NCBI RefSeq assembly: GCF_002557795.1
Contig: NZ_CP023777.1
Location: 3,233,001 to 3,297,000, forward strand
Length of the DNA: 64,000 nucleotides
Direction: 5' to 3'
Origin: Chitinophaga caeni
GTDB lineage: Bacteria > Bacteroidota > Bacteroidia > Chitinophagales > Chitinophagaceae
The notes under the pieces are model-generated. The model made no database searches, was not told the DNA's origin, and saw only the letters and a list, made by a program, of their open reading frames with translations. The translations under genes and the position numbers were made by a program. Shown one piece after another: positions 10,501-18,933 of this stretch. Numbering within the stretch: position 1 is the first letter of the stretch; each line of letters starts with the position of its first letter.

Positions 10501-10708
10501 CGATTACTTTGGCCGTTGTAGGAATTTCTAGGCTGAATTCACCTTTCTCTGAAGAGAAGGCCCCAAGCGTGGTGCCTTTGACGCCTATTGAAGCATTGGC
10601 AATAGGTTGGCCGTTTTCATCGGTTACAGTCCCCTTGACCGACCGGTTTTGTGCAGAAATTTGGTTGATAAATGCAAAGCACAAGAATAGAAGTAGTAGT
10701 TTCTTCAT
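7571..10708 (-). CDS. SusC/RagA family TonB-linked outer-membrane transporter
   Basis: 1045 residues. A signal peptide (to about residue 19) is followed by a carboxypeptidase-regulatory-like domain (about 22-100, NRSVKGTVTDENGQPIANAS), a TonB box-like segment (EGVVVTAYG), a plug domain (about 115-230, RIRGIGSFNASNEPLILVDG and AIYGSRAANGILQIVTKKGK), and a long barrel. No secretin/TonB short N-terminal domain is present, so signalling through an anti-sigma factor is not expected. It imports an unknown ligand together with the SusD protein encoded 19 bp downstream. Confidence 0.94.
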   Translation of the reverse strand: MKKLLLLFLCFAFINQISAQNRSVKGTVTDENGQPIANASIGVKGTTLGAFSSEKGEFSLEIPTTAKVIVVSFLGYTTREIQLTGESSYQVQLQPSSQNLEGVVVTAYGTTNRKAFTGTATTITNEKFKDLQISTITGALQGNASGVLSVTSTGQPGENPTIRIRGIGSFNASNEPLILVDGAPYSGSINNINPADVESITVLKDASATAIYGSRAANGILQIVTKKGKGKTRFSFSGISGYSKRAVKEYEKISPAQMYELTWETLKNDAIADPSLLTQNSVASPEEYATKVVAPRLRYNPFDVAQPVGMDGKLVDNAKLLYHDDWIDELTRTGVRNDYNFNISGSDPANTISYFLSGGYLHDQGIIIESDFKRYTGRARVDIKPTTWLKSGVNINLAYSNQNYPYQGSGGGSDVLSFARRIGPIYPVYLRDRTTGDYLLDGNGNKIFDFGNNSAELGILRPAAETRLYVPGQNPAATTTLNPITNERLTANGILYGEVQLLKELSFLSQYAINYNQIDANLFWNPFYGDGTTSGGYSYRGITNLYAQNFTNTFTFKKSFGNIHYLNIVAGMEAVKNRSEITTASTTGFTSTYSTQPSYGTVQSSSGTLDQSRMLGFFGRLNYDVAEKYHLSLSLRRDGTTRFADSSRWGTFYAVGGAWNLDKEAFMKSAEFLSDLKLKASYGTQGNQFLPGSFPYLGVYQSGWNIGSASGVIVNSVNNGYLTWEKQQQLDLGVEFGFWEDRLTGSVVYFRRTSDALLFDRPLAPSSGINDVSDNVGGVENNGIEVELNSLNIKKKNFEWRTSFNITKLKNKITQPAPGTTQEKGGSWYYWYLPEYAGVDASDGLPTWYMDDPDNEGKKITTKDYNLATRYHVGSRLPDYTGGITNTFRYKDFDLTILASFALGGKMYDGDYAGLMGAFNSGTALGSNASIDILNRWQSVDNPGDGQTPKLTTAAINATASSTRFLYNLDYMRIRNITLGYRLPQHLLRQFHLENARFFVDLQNPFTFFGGPKGTDPEAGGLNAQSGSNNTTTNKTLAIGINIGL

Positions 10709-10727
10709 ATCTAGTAAGTTTATTTTA

Positions 10728-10758
10728 CCAAAATAGAAGCAAACCTTGCTTAATCAAA
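10728..10758 (-). promoter_or_regulatory. Promoter of susC-susD
   Basis: On the minus strand TTTG, 19 bp, TATTTTGG. The -7 element deviates from TAnnTTTG at one base. The start site would lie about 12 nt before the susC ATG. Confidence 0.5.
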
Positions 10759-10841
10759 GCTTTGGATAAAAGAGGTAAACAGATAGATAATTATTGTTTA
10801 CAATTACTTTACATAATTATCTTGTTTGAGCTGTTTGAGAT

Positions 10842-11849
10842 TTAATAAATGTCATTTGGAAGTAAAGGCTGTGATACTTGTTTGGTTTTTATTTCATGGA
10901 TTTTTAAAAAATATTCCATGTCCATTTCCCGGCATATGCCCCTGGTAAACCCCATCATATAGGCCATCTTTTGCGCCAGTATGATATCGTCTTGGCTCCA
11001 TCTCAATAATTGTAAGAACTGGTTGCCGGTCATCATGTAAGCAAATACTTCCGCCTTATCTTCTTCCAAGCCGCTGGTCGCGTAGCCGGATACAAAACCT
11101 TTGTAGGGATGCACCTGTTTTGAGAATTGCTGCTTAGCATAAGCATCGGCGCCACCAGTGCTATAGCTGAAAAGGGGAGGGTTAAAAGAAGCCCAGGTGG
11201 CATCCACGTAGTAAAAATCACCGAAGAATTGTTTTTCTATGAGGTGGTATAACTCGTGGTGCAAGGAATGCCTTAGGTAGCTTTCCTTGCGGATGCCTAC
11301 ATAATCGGTGTTGTAATATAAATCATTGGAAGCCCCATCGGGCATCGCGTACCGGGTTTGACCGTACACTTGCAGGTTTCTTACGAAGTAGACATTTTTT
11401 ATATCGATAGAGCGGATGAACGCCGGGGGATATTTTTCCCATTCTTCGGAGAATATTTGCAGAAGGGAGTCCCTGTAAATGCTATCTGCCACTTGTAAGT
11501 AAGCAAACCTTGTTTTCCGTTCGCCCGGTTTAACCAGGTTGGGAACTTGCGTAGTATCCTTATTTTGATATGGGTGCCTGGTTTTTAATTTTTTTTGAGC
11601 CCCGGTTTCCCTGGGAGCTGCCGATATTGCAAACCTACCCGTATCAATTGGGAACTCGCTGAAATGAATTTGAATACTATAGCGTTGTTCTATTGCGGAA
11701 ATCCTCTCATATAAGCTTAATGACTTTCCCCCGGTGAGGAGAGCCCCGGCATGAGCCGCCGTAGATTGCGCCGAAAGTGCCGTGGCACATAGTAATAAAG
11801 GCGTTACAAAAATGAAAGTTATATAAATAAAGGAATTGATATATTTCAT
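10842..11849 (-). CDS. Exported zinc metallopeptidase-like protein (HExxH)
   Basis: 335 residues from the ATG at 11849; a GTG five codons upstream is less likely. The N-terminus is a signal peptide ending near ALSAQ. Residues 198-202 read HELYH, a gluzincin-type zinc motif, and a later EEDKAEVFA segment (Glu near 267) is a good candidate third ligand. The stretch at about 44-70 (LSLYERISAIEQRYSIQIHF) looks like a degraded secretin/TonB short N-terminal domain; that is my inference. It lies upstream of susC on the same strand but about 130 bp away with a promoter between, so it is a neighbour and not clearly part of the operon. Confidence 0.65.
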   Translation of the reverse strand: MKYINSFIYITFIFVTPLLLCATALSAQSTAAHAGALLTGGKSLSLYERISAIEQRYSIQIHFSEFPIDTGRFAISAAPRETGAQKKLKTRHPYQNKDTTQVPNLVKPGERKTRFAYLQVADSIYRDSLLQIFSEEWEKYPPAFIRSIDIKNVYFVRNLQVYGQTRYAMPDGASNDLYYNTDYVGIRKESYLRHSLHHELYHLIEKQFFGDFYYVDATWASFNPPLFSYSTGGADAYAKQQFSKQVHPYKGFVSGYATSGLEEDKAEVFAYMMTGNQFLQLLRWSQDDIILAQKMAYMMGFTRGICREMDMEYFLKIHEIKTKQVSQPLLPNDIY

Positions 11850-11946
11850 GAGGCAGATTTTCACTACCCCAATGATACTAGCAATTGTATTAAAATACTA
11901 GTCAGGGTTAATATTTTTATAATAATGGCTAACCAGGGCTAGCTGC

Positions 11947-11980
11947 AAAAAAAAAAGCGCCGGGCAATTTGCCAAGCGCT
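11947..11980 (-). terminator. Terminator of the second tRNA-His gene
   Basis: Minus-strand hairpin AGCGCTTGGC / GCCCGGCGCT (one mismatch) followed by about ten T. Confidence 0.75.
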
Positions 11981-11985
11981 TCCAG

Positions 11986-12060
11986 GGTGACTGATGGGTC
12001 TCGAACCCACGACCCTCAGAACCACAATCTGATGCTCTAACCAACTGAGCTACAGCCACC
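11986..12060 (-). tRNA. tRNA-His (anticodon GTG), second copy
   Basis: 75 nt, identical base for base to the copy at 4052-4126, including the encoded G at -1 and C73. Flanking DNA differs from that of copy 1 outside the promoter and terminator motifs. Confidence 0.97.
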
Positions 12061-12080
12061 GTATACCGTTTAAGGGAGTG

Positions 12081-12113
12081 CAAAGATAAGCTAATTGTAT
12101 TAGTAAATCCAAA
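12081..12113 (-). promoter_or_regulatory. Bacteroidota-type promoter of tRNA-His copy 2
   Basis: Minus strand TTTG, 21 bp, TATCTTTG followed by GCACTCC. Copy 1 has the same architecture and the same GCACTCC after the -7 box. Confidence 0.78.
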
Positions 12114-12227
12114 TATTTTTCTAAAAATTATACAGAAAAATTTTCTGGCCGAATTGTAGGAGTATTTTCTATTCCAAGGGTCTATGTAAGGGCAATTTTT
12201 AATATATGAATCCCCGTTAATGACTCA

Positions 12228-12258
12228 TTTGGGTGCGTTGAAAAATCGGTTATCTTTG
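12228..12258 (+). promoter_or_regulatory. Promoter of the 12429-13628 gene
   Basis: TTTG, 19 bp, TATCTTTG: both elements and the spacing match the Bacteroidota consensus. The start site near 12265 gives a leader of about 165 nt, containing a small hairpin (CCCGT/ACGGG, 12322-12339). Confidence 0.75.
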
Positions 12259-12428
12259 CAATACTTCCCATTAACTAACTAATCCACTAAACTATTATTA
12301 ACCCGCCATTAAATTCTATCCCCGTATAGAGTACGGGAAAAGTATGTGCCAATTTTCTGCTCTAACCTAAGCCGGATTTTTGATCATGCCATACTTATAA
12401 ATTGAAATTTGTTGTAATAAATATTTAT

Positions 12429-13628
12429 ATGGATCAACTTAAATTGAAACTCCAGGAGTACTATAACCGCTTCAAGGAGAAAGGTAAACCTGCTAGGGGA
12501 AAAGCTGAAATGGGCGACCTGGAACAAGATATCCTTTCCCAGTTCGGGCTCCCGGCATCGAAGCGCTTCGTACAAATTTTGCACGATTTCGTACAAAGCG
12601 GAAATATGAATGAACAGTTGATTGATAATGTTAGTCAAAAACTGCGCACGGCTGCCAGGAAATATCTCTTGGCCCCGGCAATGACGGATATAGATCAACT
12701 TGTCTTGGCGAAAGATCAAAAGAAAAGCCCTTACGATGTATTACCGGAAATCGGTATCCCGGTAAATGAATACGCGCTCTTCTTATTGTCGGAACTATTA
12801 TATAAAAGAAACGTCCCGGCAAAAGATATACTTGACGAGATGAAAAAAATTCAGCAACATCAATGCTGGGAAGAGATCGTCTTGTTGTCAAAGTTGCAGG
12901 ATCATACGGAGCATGTATTGTACGCGAAATTGAGGAAGTTTAAACTGATCTTCGTAGACGACTTCGTCCAATTTTGCCACAAGAAGAAAACCAAATCTTC
13001 TGCCCGCCCATCGCTTGCTAAATCACCTGCCAGCCTTGATGCCGGTTACCAACCCAACTTTCAATTGATATCTAAATTACAAGTGGAAGATGTCATTTTT
13101 GATGATAAAGCTTTACCTACCATCATCGGTAAGATAAGGGTCGGAACGAAGTTAACAAGGATCAGCCTGGTACTGGATTTTTCGCAGCTTAGCCAAGTAC
13201 TTGCCGCCGGCAATACCTTGGGCGCGGAAATAAATACCGCTATCAAGAAAAAGCTTTCCGTTAAAGATGTACCGCAACCCCTGGTGGTTGACTTAAAAGC
13301 CGAATTCGGGCAGATTCTCAAGATCGATTCTTGTTACATGGAAATCTATAAACCGCAATTTCTTGACGGCAAAAAATGGGTCGAAGAAAAAGAACCTATC
13401 TTCTTCGTGGAACGGATTCTATCCAAAAGGGAATATGATAAACGTGTTAAAGAAGAGGAAATAAAAGAAAATATACAGGAATGCCTCGAATTGGTAGGCG
13501 CATCTTACGTTCATTACCAGAGGCTGAAGAGGTTAGGTATCTCGGATGAAGAGGCCAAACTCCGCGCTGGATTGCAGGATGAGCTATTATTTCAATTATC
13601 TTTTTACCTGAATAAGTTAAAGGACTAA
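12429..13628 (+). CDS. Conserved-looking cytoplasmic protein of unknown function
   Basis: 399 residues from the ATG at 12429; a TTG nine codons upstream is less likely. There is no signal peptide or membrane segment. The protein is charged and mostly helical in its first 200 residues (LEQDILSQFGLPASKRFVQI, YALFLLSELLYKRNVPAKDI), has a Ser/Ala/Lys linker near 200-215, then a mixed beta region (about 220-330) and a helical C-terminus. I do not recognise a family. It stands alone between a strong upstream promoter and a strong downstream terminator, so it is a single-gene unit. Confidence 0.75.
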   Translation: MDQLKLKLQEYYNRFKEKGKPARGKAEMGDLEQDILSQFGLPASKRFVQILHDFVQSGNMNEQLIDNVSQKLRTAARKYLLAPAMTDIDQLVLAKDQKKSPYDVLPEIGIPVNEYALFLLSELLYKRNVPAKDILDEMKKIQQHQCWEEIVLLSKLQDHTEHVLYAKLRKFKLIFVDDFVQFCHKKKTKSSARPSLAKSPASLDAGYQPNFQLISKLQVEDVIFDDKALPTIIGKIRVGTKLTRISLVLDFSQLSQVLAAGNTLGAEINTAIKKKLSVKDVPQPLVVDLKAEFGQILKIDSCYMEIYKPQFLDGKKWVEEKEPIFFVERILSKREYDKRVKEEEIKENIQECLELVGASYVHYQRLKRLGISDEEAKLRAGLQDELLFQLSFYLNKLKD

Positions 13629-13645
13629 CCTATTATTTTCAAAGT

Positions 13646-13675
13646 AAAAACCGCCTCGTTTGAAGGCGGTTTTTT
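13646..13675. terminator. Bidirectional terminator
   Basis: Stem CCGCCT/AGGCGG flanked by A5 and T6, between the convergent genes ending at 13628 and 13719. Confidence 0.8.
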
Positions 13676-13718
13676 CATATGCATCATTCATTTTATTTAT
13701 GCCTTGGAGGATGGAGCC

Positions 13719-14252
13719 TTACAACAATTTATTCGCTACATCAGCCCAATCCATCACCCGCTCATATCCTTCAACATGCACGTTGTGGTGACCGTGGTAC
13801 AAGTATGCTTTGCCTTTAAAATTTACGAAATTCCGCGTGAGATCATCGATCATAAAATCGGTTTGCACCACGCTCTTGTCGCCGCATAAACAATATTGTT
13901 TCCAGTTCAAAAAGGGTAAGTATTCCTGTAGCCATTGTACTTTATCCAGCAGGGAATTTGGAAACTCCATAGCGGCGGAAACGATGTACACGCGGTACTT
14001 TTTATTCAACGCTTCGATTACTTGCTGCGCGTCGGGGAAAATATCCAAATCCCTGAAAAAACCCGGCCTGTTTAAATATTCCGTGATTTTAGGTTTATGG
14101 TGCCCGGGTACTACCTGGCTAAATGATTTGCCGTGCATTTCCTCTTCTGAATAGCGGGTGCCAAAATCCTGATAATACAGTTCCCTAACTTTTTTAATCG
14201 GATCTGCAATGGTTTCGTCCATGTCTATGGCAATAGAGGGCATATGTTCCAT
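13719..14252 (-). CDS. 5'(3')-deoxyribonucleotidase (HAD superfamily)
   Basis: 177 residues. HAD motif I is DMDET at residues 10-14 (Asp10 nucleophile, Asp12 acid/base), motif II is the Ser in YIVSAAM, and DFMIDD provides the motif III/IV acidic pair. Length and the NSLLDKVQWLQEYLPFL region fit the NT5C family, which removes phosphate from deoxyribonucleoside monophosphates in the cytoplasm. Together with the deoxynucleoside kinase at 18268 it suggests turnover of the deoxynucleotide pool, though the genes are not adjacent. The ATG at 14252 and a second ATG three codons on are both possible. Confidence 0.85.
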   Translation of the reverse strand: MEHMPSIAIDMDETIADPIKKVRELYYQDFGTRYSEEEMHGKSFSQVVPGHHKPKITEYLNRPGFFRDLDIFPDAQQVIEALNKKYRVYIVSAAMEFPNSLLDKVQWLQEYLPFLNWKQYCLCGDKSVVQTDFMIDDLTRNFVNFKGKAYLYHGHHNVHVEGYERVMDWADVANKLL

Positions 14253-14340
14253 GATTCCTGTTTAATTCCTTGGTTAGACAATCAAAAAGAAAGATAAAAT
14301 TACTAGAAAAATCTACAGCCTGCAACCCGATCCTTGCCTA

Positions 14341-15606
14341 TTAAGCTCCTGTTGCCGCGGAAGCTATAGCCGTGGCGGCAACCCAGCCGCTAGTCCATGC
14401 ATTCTGGAAATTAAATCCACCGGTAATACCATCCACGTTCAATACCTCCCCGGCAAAATATATACCCTCTTTAATTTTACTCTGCATCGTATTGGCATCT
14501 ATCTCGTTGAGCTGCACCCCGCCGCATGTTACGAACTCCTCCTTGAATGTTGTTTTACCGGAAATATCGAACTCCATGGCAGTTAAAATCTTGATAAATT
14601 TATTCTGTTCCTTGGCCGGTATATCGGCCCATCTCATCCCTGGAAGGATGCCGGCTGTTTCCAGTAAATAATTCCAGAGCCGCACCGGTAATTGAAAAGG
14701 GGACTTGTTATAAATTTTTTGCTTGCCATGCGCGCTTCTGAACCCCTGCCATGCTTCCCGTAAAGTATGCTCATTAAATTCCGGCAACCAATTCACGATC
14801 ACTTGGAATTGATAATTCTTTTCCGCTAACCATTCCGCACCCCAAGCAGATAACCTTAGGATCGACGGTCCGCTGAATCCCCAGTGCGTAATCAATAAGG
14901 GACCTGATTCCATGAACTTGGAACCCGCGATCTTTACCTGTACGCCTTGTACGGTTACACCCATTAATTCCGTAATGGGATGCCTGGGCATATTAAATGT
15001 AAAAAGCGAGGGTACCGGGGCCGCGATACTGTGTCCCAATTGTTGGAGCCAATGGAACTTCTGCATTTGAGAATAGCCCCCGCTGGCAATGCAAACATAT
15101 TCGGCAGGTTCCAATTTGCCTCCCTTCAGCTCTAATAACCAAGGGGATGTTGACCCCGGGTAAAGTGCCATGACTTCTTGCCCGGTTGCAACTTGCACGT
15201 TATATTTATCAGCCTCTTTTAATAAGCAATCTATGATTGTTTGGGAGTTGTCGGTAGTTGGGAACATCCTACCATCGGCCTCTGTCTTAAGCGTTACATC
15301 CCGCTCTTTGAACCAAGCTACCGTATCGGGGACAAAGAATTGATGGAACGATTTCTTCAAGAGTTGTTGTCCCCTGGGATATTTTTTTAACATTTCTGTA
15401 ATACTCAATCCATGATGCGTTACGTTGCACCGCCCGCCACCGGAAACCTTGACCTTGGAAAGTAGCTTGGTGCCCTTTTCCAGTATCGTAACTTGCAAAT
15501 GAGGGTTTAACCTGGCGGCATTGACCGCGCAAAAGAAACCTGCTGCGCCGCCACCGATAACCACTAATTTTTTAAGTTCCGCATCTTTTTTTCTGATAAC
15601 TCCCAT
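14341..15606 (-). CDS. HI0933/YhiN-family FAD-dependent oxidoreductase
   Basis: 421 residues from the ATG at 15606, chosen because AAGGAAA lies 4-10 nt upstream and the FAD-binding motif VIGGGAAGFF then falls at about residues 16-25, as usual for the family; a longer start would add 25 residues that look non-coding. SGGGRCNVTH follows, a signature of the HI0933-like flavoproteins, and the C-terminus carries FAGEVLNVDGITGGFNFQ. The physiological substrate of this family is mostly unknown; some relatives reduce bile-acid or unsaturated ring compounds. Divergent from the 15691 gene. Confidence 0.87.
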   Translation of the reverse strand: MGVIRKKDAELKKLVVIGGGAAGFFCAVNAARLNPHLQVTILEKGTKLLSKVKVSGGGRCNVTHHGLSITEMLKKYPRGQQLLKKSFHQFFVPDTVAWFKERDVTLKTEADGRMFPTTDNSQTIIDCLLKEADKYNVQVATGQEVMALYPGSTSPWLLELKGGKLEPAEYVCIASGGYSQMQKFHWLQQLGHSIAAPVPSLFTFNMPRHPITELMGVTVQGVQVKIAGSKFMESGPLLITHWGFSGPSILRLSAWGAEWLAEKNYQFQVIVNWLPEFNEHTLREAWQGFRSAHGKQKIYNKSPFQLPVRLWNYLLETAGILPGMRWADIPAKEQNKFIKILTAMEFDISGKTTFKEEFVTCGGVQLNEIDANTMQSKIKEGIYFAGEVLNVDGITGGFNFQNAWTSGWVAATAIASAATGA

Positions 15607-15642
15607 GAGTTTCCTTAATTTTCCGTGTATATTTATAAGGAA

Positions 15643-15650
15643 CAAATGTA
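15643..15650 (-). promoter_or_regulatory. -7 element for the HI0933-type gene
   Basis: TACATTTG on the minus strand, 36 bp before the chosen ATG. No clear -33 element. Confidence 0.35.
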
Positions 15651-15690
15651 AGTGATTAATTTCACGCAGTATTTTAAACATTAGGTATCC

Positions 15691-18168
15691 ATGTCAAAGC
15701 AAAAGAAAAGGTTCAACAGGAAAAGGCTCGTTATTGGCAGTTTTGTGCTGGGTTGCATCGCGTTGTTCGCATTTAAACCGGCAATAGATTGGGCTGATGA
15801 AGTAATCATTGCATTTCAGAATTATATTGCCCGTAACCCGCAAGAAAAAGTGTTTATTCATTTTGATAAAGACTATTACGCACCGGGTGAAACCATCTGG
15901 TTTAAAGGGTACCTTACCATCCAAGATATACCCGATATACGCGCCAAAGTACTGTACGTTGAGTTGAGAGATCCGGATGGGAATGTTACGCAAAAACAGA
16001 AGCTGTTGGTAAACGGTGGCGTTGCACCCGGCAGCATGCAGGTGCCTTTAAATATGAAAGCGGGATTATACCAAGTGAGAGCATATACCAGTTGGATGCT
16101 GAACGGCGATGATGCTTTTAATTTTTACAGGAATATCGAAATCGTATCGGATGATACCCCGCCTGCAAAAGATACAGGGAATAAACCCGGTAGTAATGCA
16201 GCCGCTAGCGGTAAACATACCGCTGCAAATTTGCAATACTCCGTACAATTTTTTCCAGAAGGCGGTGATATGATTACCGGTGTAAAATCTAACGTGGCCT
16301 TTAAAGCCGTTGATGAGAATGGATACCCAGTTGATGTAACGGGAAAGGTGAAGGACAGTAACGGCAAGGTGGTAGCACAAATAATTACCGAGCATGATGG
16401 TATGGGGGTATTCTCCCTGACCCCGGAAGCCGGGATTACCTATACTGCCGAAGTGCAAACGGCATCTTCCAGCAAGCAGTTTTCATTGCCGGCAGCCAAG
16501 GATAACGGCATCGCTATGCAGGTTTTCAGTAGGGCCGATAGGGTATTCTATCTAACAAATTTGAGCCCTAATGCTGATTTAACGGAAAACTATATGATCG
16601 TGGCCAAGTTTAAAAACACGATCATTTACAGGGCCATGTTGAATGCCAACGAAGGTAGAATCAGCGGGTTCATTCCTACCAAGGAATTACCTTCGGGTAT
16701 TTTACAGCTCACGATCTTTAATAAATTAAAACAACCGCTCGCGGAGCGCCTGGTATTTTTGCAAAAAAATGATGGGATGTTAATGTTCCTCGATGTAAAT
16801 GAAATCAAGCGCGGCCCGAGGGAAATGAACGAAATCACGTTGCAAGTGCCGGATTCAAGTATCGGTTCATGGTCGGTTTCCGTAACTGATGCGGATGCTG
16901 TGAAGATGAACTTGCAGGGGGATAATATCATCTCCAACTTACTGTTAACCTCGGAGATCAAGGGGTATGTTCACAACCCTTACTGGTATTTTAAAGATAC
17001 GACGGCAGCTACCTTGCATGCGCTTGACCTGGTAATGATGACCAACGGCTGGCGTAGGTACACCTGGAAGGACGTGATGGCATATGATACGAATAGTGTT
17101 AAAAAATATCCTTATGAACAGGGAATTGAAGTGAGCGGTACGGCTACTACTGCTAATGGAAGAACTCCATTGGCTAACGGCGCGGTAAACCTGATCGTAA
17201 GTGTTCCGAAAGATTCCTTCCAAACGATCTTATCCGCACCAACAGATTTGAATGGTAAATTCTTAGTGCCTAACCTGATGTTTAGGGATACGGCAAGTAT
17301 TTATTACCAAGGACAAAATAATGATAAGATGGGGCGCACCGTCCGGGTGAAATTCGATACGCATTTCTTCGATGTAAAAGCCGCATTCAACTCGCCGAAA
17401 CCGATCAGGGCGCTTGTAACTTTGAATCCGGATTCGTTGAAATCATACCTGGCCACGGTAGAGCAGGGGAATGTCATCAATAAAAGGATCCTTGATAAGA
17501 CGATACAGTTGAAAGAGTTCAATGTTGTTGAGAAAAAACAACAGGGGATCGATGAAAAGAAGTATGTATCAGGCTTATTTACTTCCAGCAACGGCTATAC
17601 TTTCGATTTGGTAACCGAAGATCCGATCGCGATGAACGTATTCCAATACCTGCAATCTCGGGTGCCCGGGTTGCAGATTACCGGTGATATAAATAATCCT
17701 AGTTTAAGCTGGAGAGGTTCCGTGCCGACTTTGTACCTGAATGAAATGCAATCGGACGTTTCCATGTTATCCACGATCGCTATCCAGGATATTGCTATGA
17801 TCAAGGTATTCCGCCCGCCGTTTATGGGTCCGGGTGGCGGCGGCGCAGGAGGTGCCATTGCCGTATACACGCGCAGGGGAGATGAAGTTCGTAGTAACCA
17901 GGACAATTTCAAGGGTTTGGATAATTTCAAACAAGCAGGCTTCACCATCGTGAAGGAGTTTTATCATCCTGATTACTCGTTAAGGAAGCCAGAACATGAA
18001 TTGGGAGATAAACGCCTGACCTTGTACTGGGAGCCTGAGATCGAGATCGATCGTTATCAAACCGGTAAAATCCGTTTTTATAACAATGATTTTACCAAGC
18101 ATTTCAGGGTCATCGTGCAAGGTTTTGACATCAACGGGAATGTCGGGTATATTGAAAAAGTATTTTAA
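15691..18168 (+). CDS. Exported MG2-domain protein with C-terminal TonB-plug-like domain
   Basis: 825 residues. A basic N-terminus and one hydrophobic segment (about 13-31) act as signal or anchor. Residues about 50-150 form a macroglobulin MG2-like domain (EKVFIHFDKDYYAPGETIWF). Several more beta-sandwich domains follow. Near the C-terminus (about 630-730) is a plug-like domain (NVFQYLQSRVPGLQITGDIN, GGGAGGAIAVYTRRGDE), without a barrel. This layout is common in Bacteroidota envelope proteins; the role is not established, but the plug-like end hints at interaction with an outer-membrane receptor. A strong hairpin follows the gene. Confidence 0.82.
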   Translation: MSKQKKRFNRKRLVIGSFVLGCIALFAFKPAIDWADEVIIAFQNYIARNPQEKVFIHFDKDYYAPGETIWFKGYLTIQDIPDIRAKVLYVELRDPDGNVTQKQKLLVNGGVAPGSMQVPLNMKAGLYQVRAYTSWMLNGDDAFNFYRNIEIVSDDTPPAKDTGNKPGSNAAASGKHTAANLQYSVQFFPEGGDMITGVKSNVAFKAVDENGYPVDVTGKVKDSNGKVVAQIITEHDGMGVFSLTPEAGITYTAEVQTASSSKQFSLPAAKDNGIAMQVFSRADRVFYLTNLSPNADLTENYMIVAKFKNTIIYRAMLNANEGRISGFIPTKELPSGILQLTIFNKLKQPLAERLVFLQKNDGMLMFLDVNEIKRGPREMNEITLQVPDSSIGSWSVSVTDADAVKMNLQGDNIISNLLLTSEIKGYVHNPYWYFKDTTAATLHALDLVMMTNGWRRYTWKDVMAYDTNSVKKYPYEQGIEVSGTATTANGRTPLANGAVNLIVSVPKDSFQTILSAPTDLNGKFLVPNLMFRDTASIYYQGQNNDKMGRTVRVKFDTHFFDVKAAFNSPKPIRALVTLNPDSLKSYLATVEQGNVINKRILDKTIQLKEFNVVEKKQQGIDEKKYVSGLFTSSNGYTFDLVTEDPIAMNVFQYLQSRVPGLQITGDINNPSLSWRGSVPTLYLNEMQSDVSMLSTIAIQDIAMIKVFRPPFMGPGGGGAGGAIAVYTRRGDEVRSNQDNFKGLDNFKQAGFTIVKEFYHPDYSLRKPEHELGDKRLTLYWEPEIEIDRYQTGKIRFYNNDFTKHFRVIVQGFDINGNVGYIEKVF

Positions 18169-18186
18169 AATAATAACTTACCTCAT

Positions 18187-18230
18187 AAATGACAAGGATG
18201 GACTATTATTATGTCCATCCTTGTCATTTT
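18187..18230. terminator. Strong hairpin terminator
   Basis: Perfect stem AAATGACAAGGATGGAC / GTCCATCCTTGTCATTT with a 9-nt loop, between convergent genes ending at 18168 and 18268. Confidence 0.8.
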
Positions 18231-18267
18231 ATGTATGTTTTCCCGGCATATGCTAGGTGCCTAAAGT

Positions 18268-18906
18268 TTACTGGCCATCTTGGGAAAAATAATGTATACC
18301 GGGTTCATAATCTTTTTCTAATGCAGCTACGATGGCTAAAAAGTCCTGTTCGCTTTGTACGAAGTCCACCTGTGTTGTATCGATAATCAAGGTCCTGACA
18401 GGATGTTGCTTGATATATTGCATGTACATACCATGCACCTTTTCCAAGTATTGATCCGCTATATTCTGCTCGTATGAGCGGTTACGTTTATGAATATTTC
18501 GTTGTAGTTGTTCAATAGGAGAATTGAGGTATACCAGTAAATCGGGCTGTTTCAATTGTGGATTGATGATATCGAATAATTTTTGGTAGAGGGAATATTC
18601 ATCCCCGCTTAAATTAATTTTAGCGAACAATAAGCTCTTGATAAACAAATAATCTGAAACAACCCCCGCTGTAAATAAATCTTGCGCTACCAGCATTTCC
18701 TTCAACTGCTTATATCTTTCCGCCATGAAGAATAATTCTAAAGGGAAAGCGTATTGAGCCGGATCTTTATAGAAATTTGGCAGGAAAGGGTTATCTGCAA
18801 ACTCTTCCAATATCAATTTCGCATTATAATGCGCGGCCAGTTTTTGCGATAGGGTCGTTTTCCCGGCCCCGATATTCCCTTCGATCGTAATAAATGGGTA
18901 GTGCAT
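18268..18906 (-). CDS. Deoxynucleoside kinase (dNK family)
   Basis: 212 residues. The P-loop GNIGAGKTT is at 10-18, EEFADNPFLPNFYKD (about 34-48) matches the substrate-side Glu region, and the LID region holds HKRNRSYEQN. The family phosphorylates deoxyadenosine, deoxyguanosine or related nucleosides; specificity cannot be assigned. It starts 27 bp after the folK stop and is probably co-transcribed with it. Confidence 0.9.
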   Translation of the reverse strand: MHYPFITIEGNIGAGKTTLSQKLAAHYNAKLILEEFADNPFLPNFYKDPAQYAFPLELFFMAERYKQLKEMLVAQDLFTAGVVSDYLFIKSLLFAKINLSGDEYSLYQKLFDIINPQLKQPDLLVYLNSPIEQLQRNIHKRNRSYEQNIADQYLEKVHGMYMQYIKQHPVRTLIIDTTQVDFVQSEQDFLAIVAALEKDYEPGIHYFSQDGQ

Positions 18907-18933
18907 GTAAAATGTAGCTCTGGATCAGGTTAT

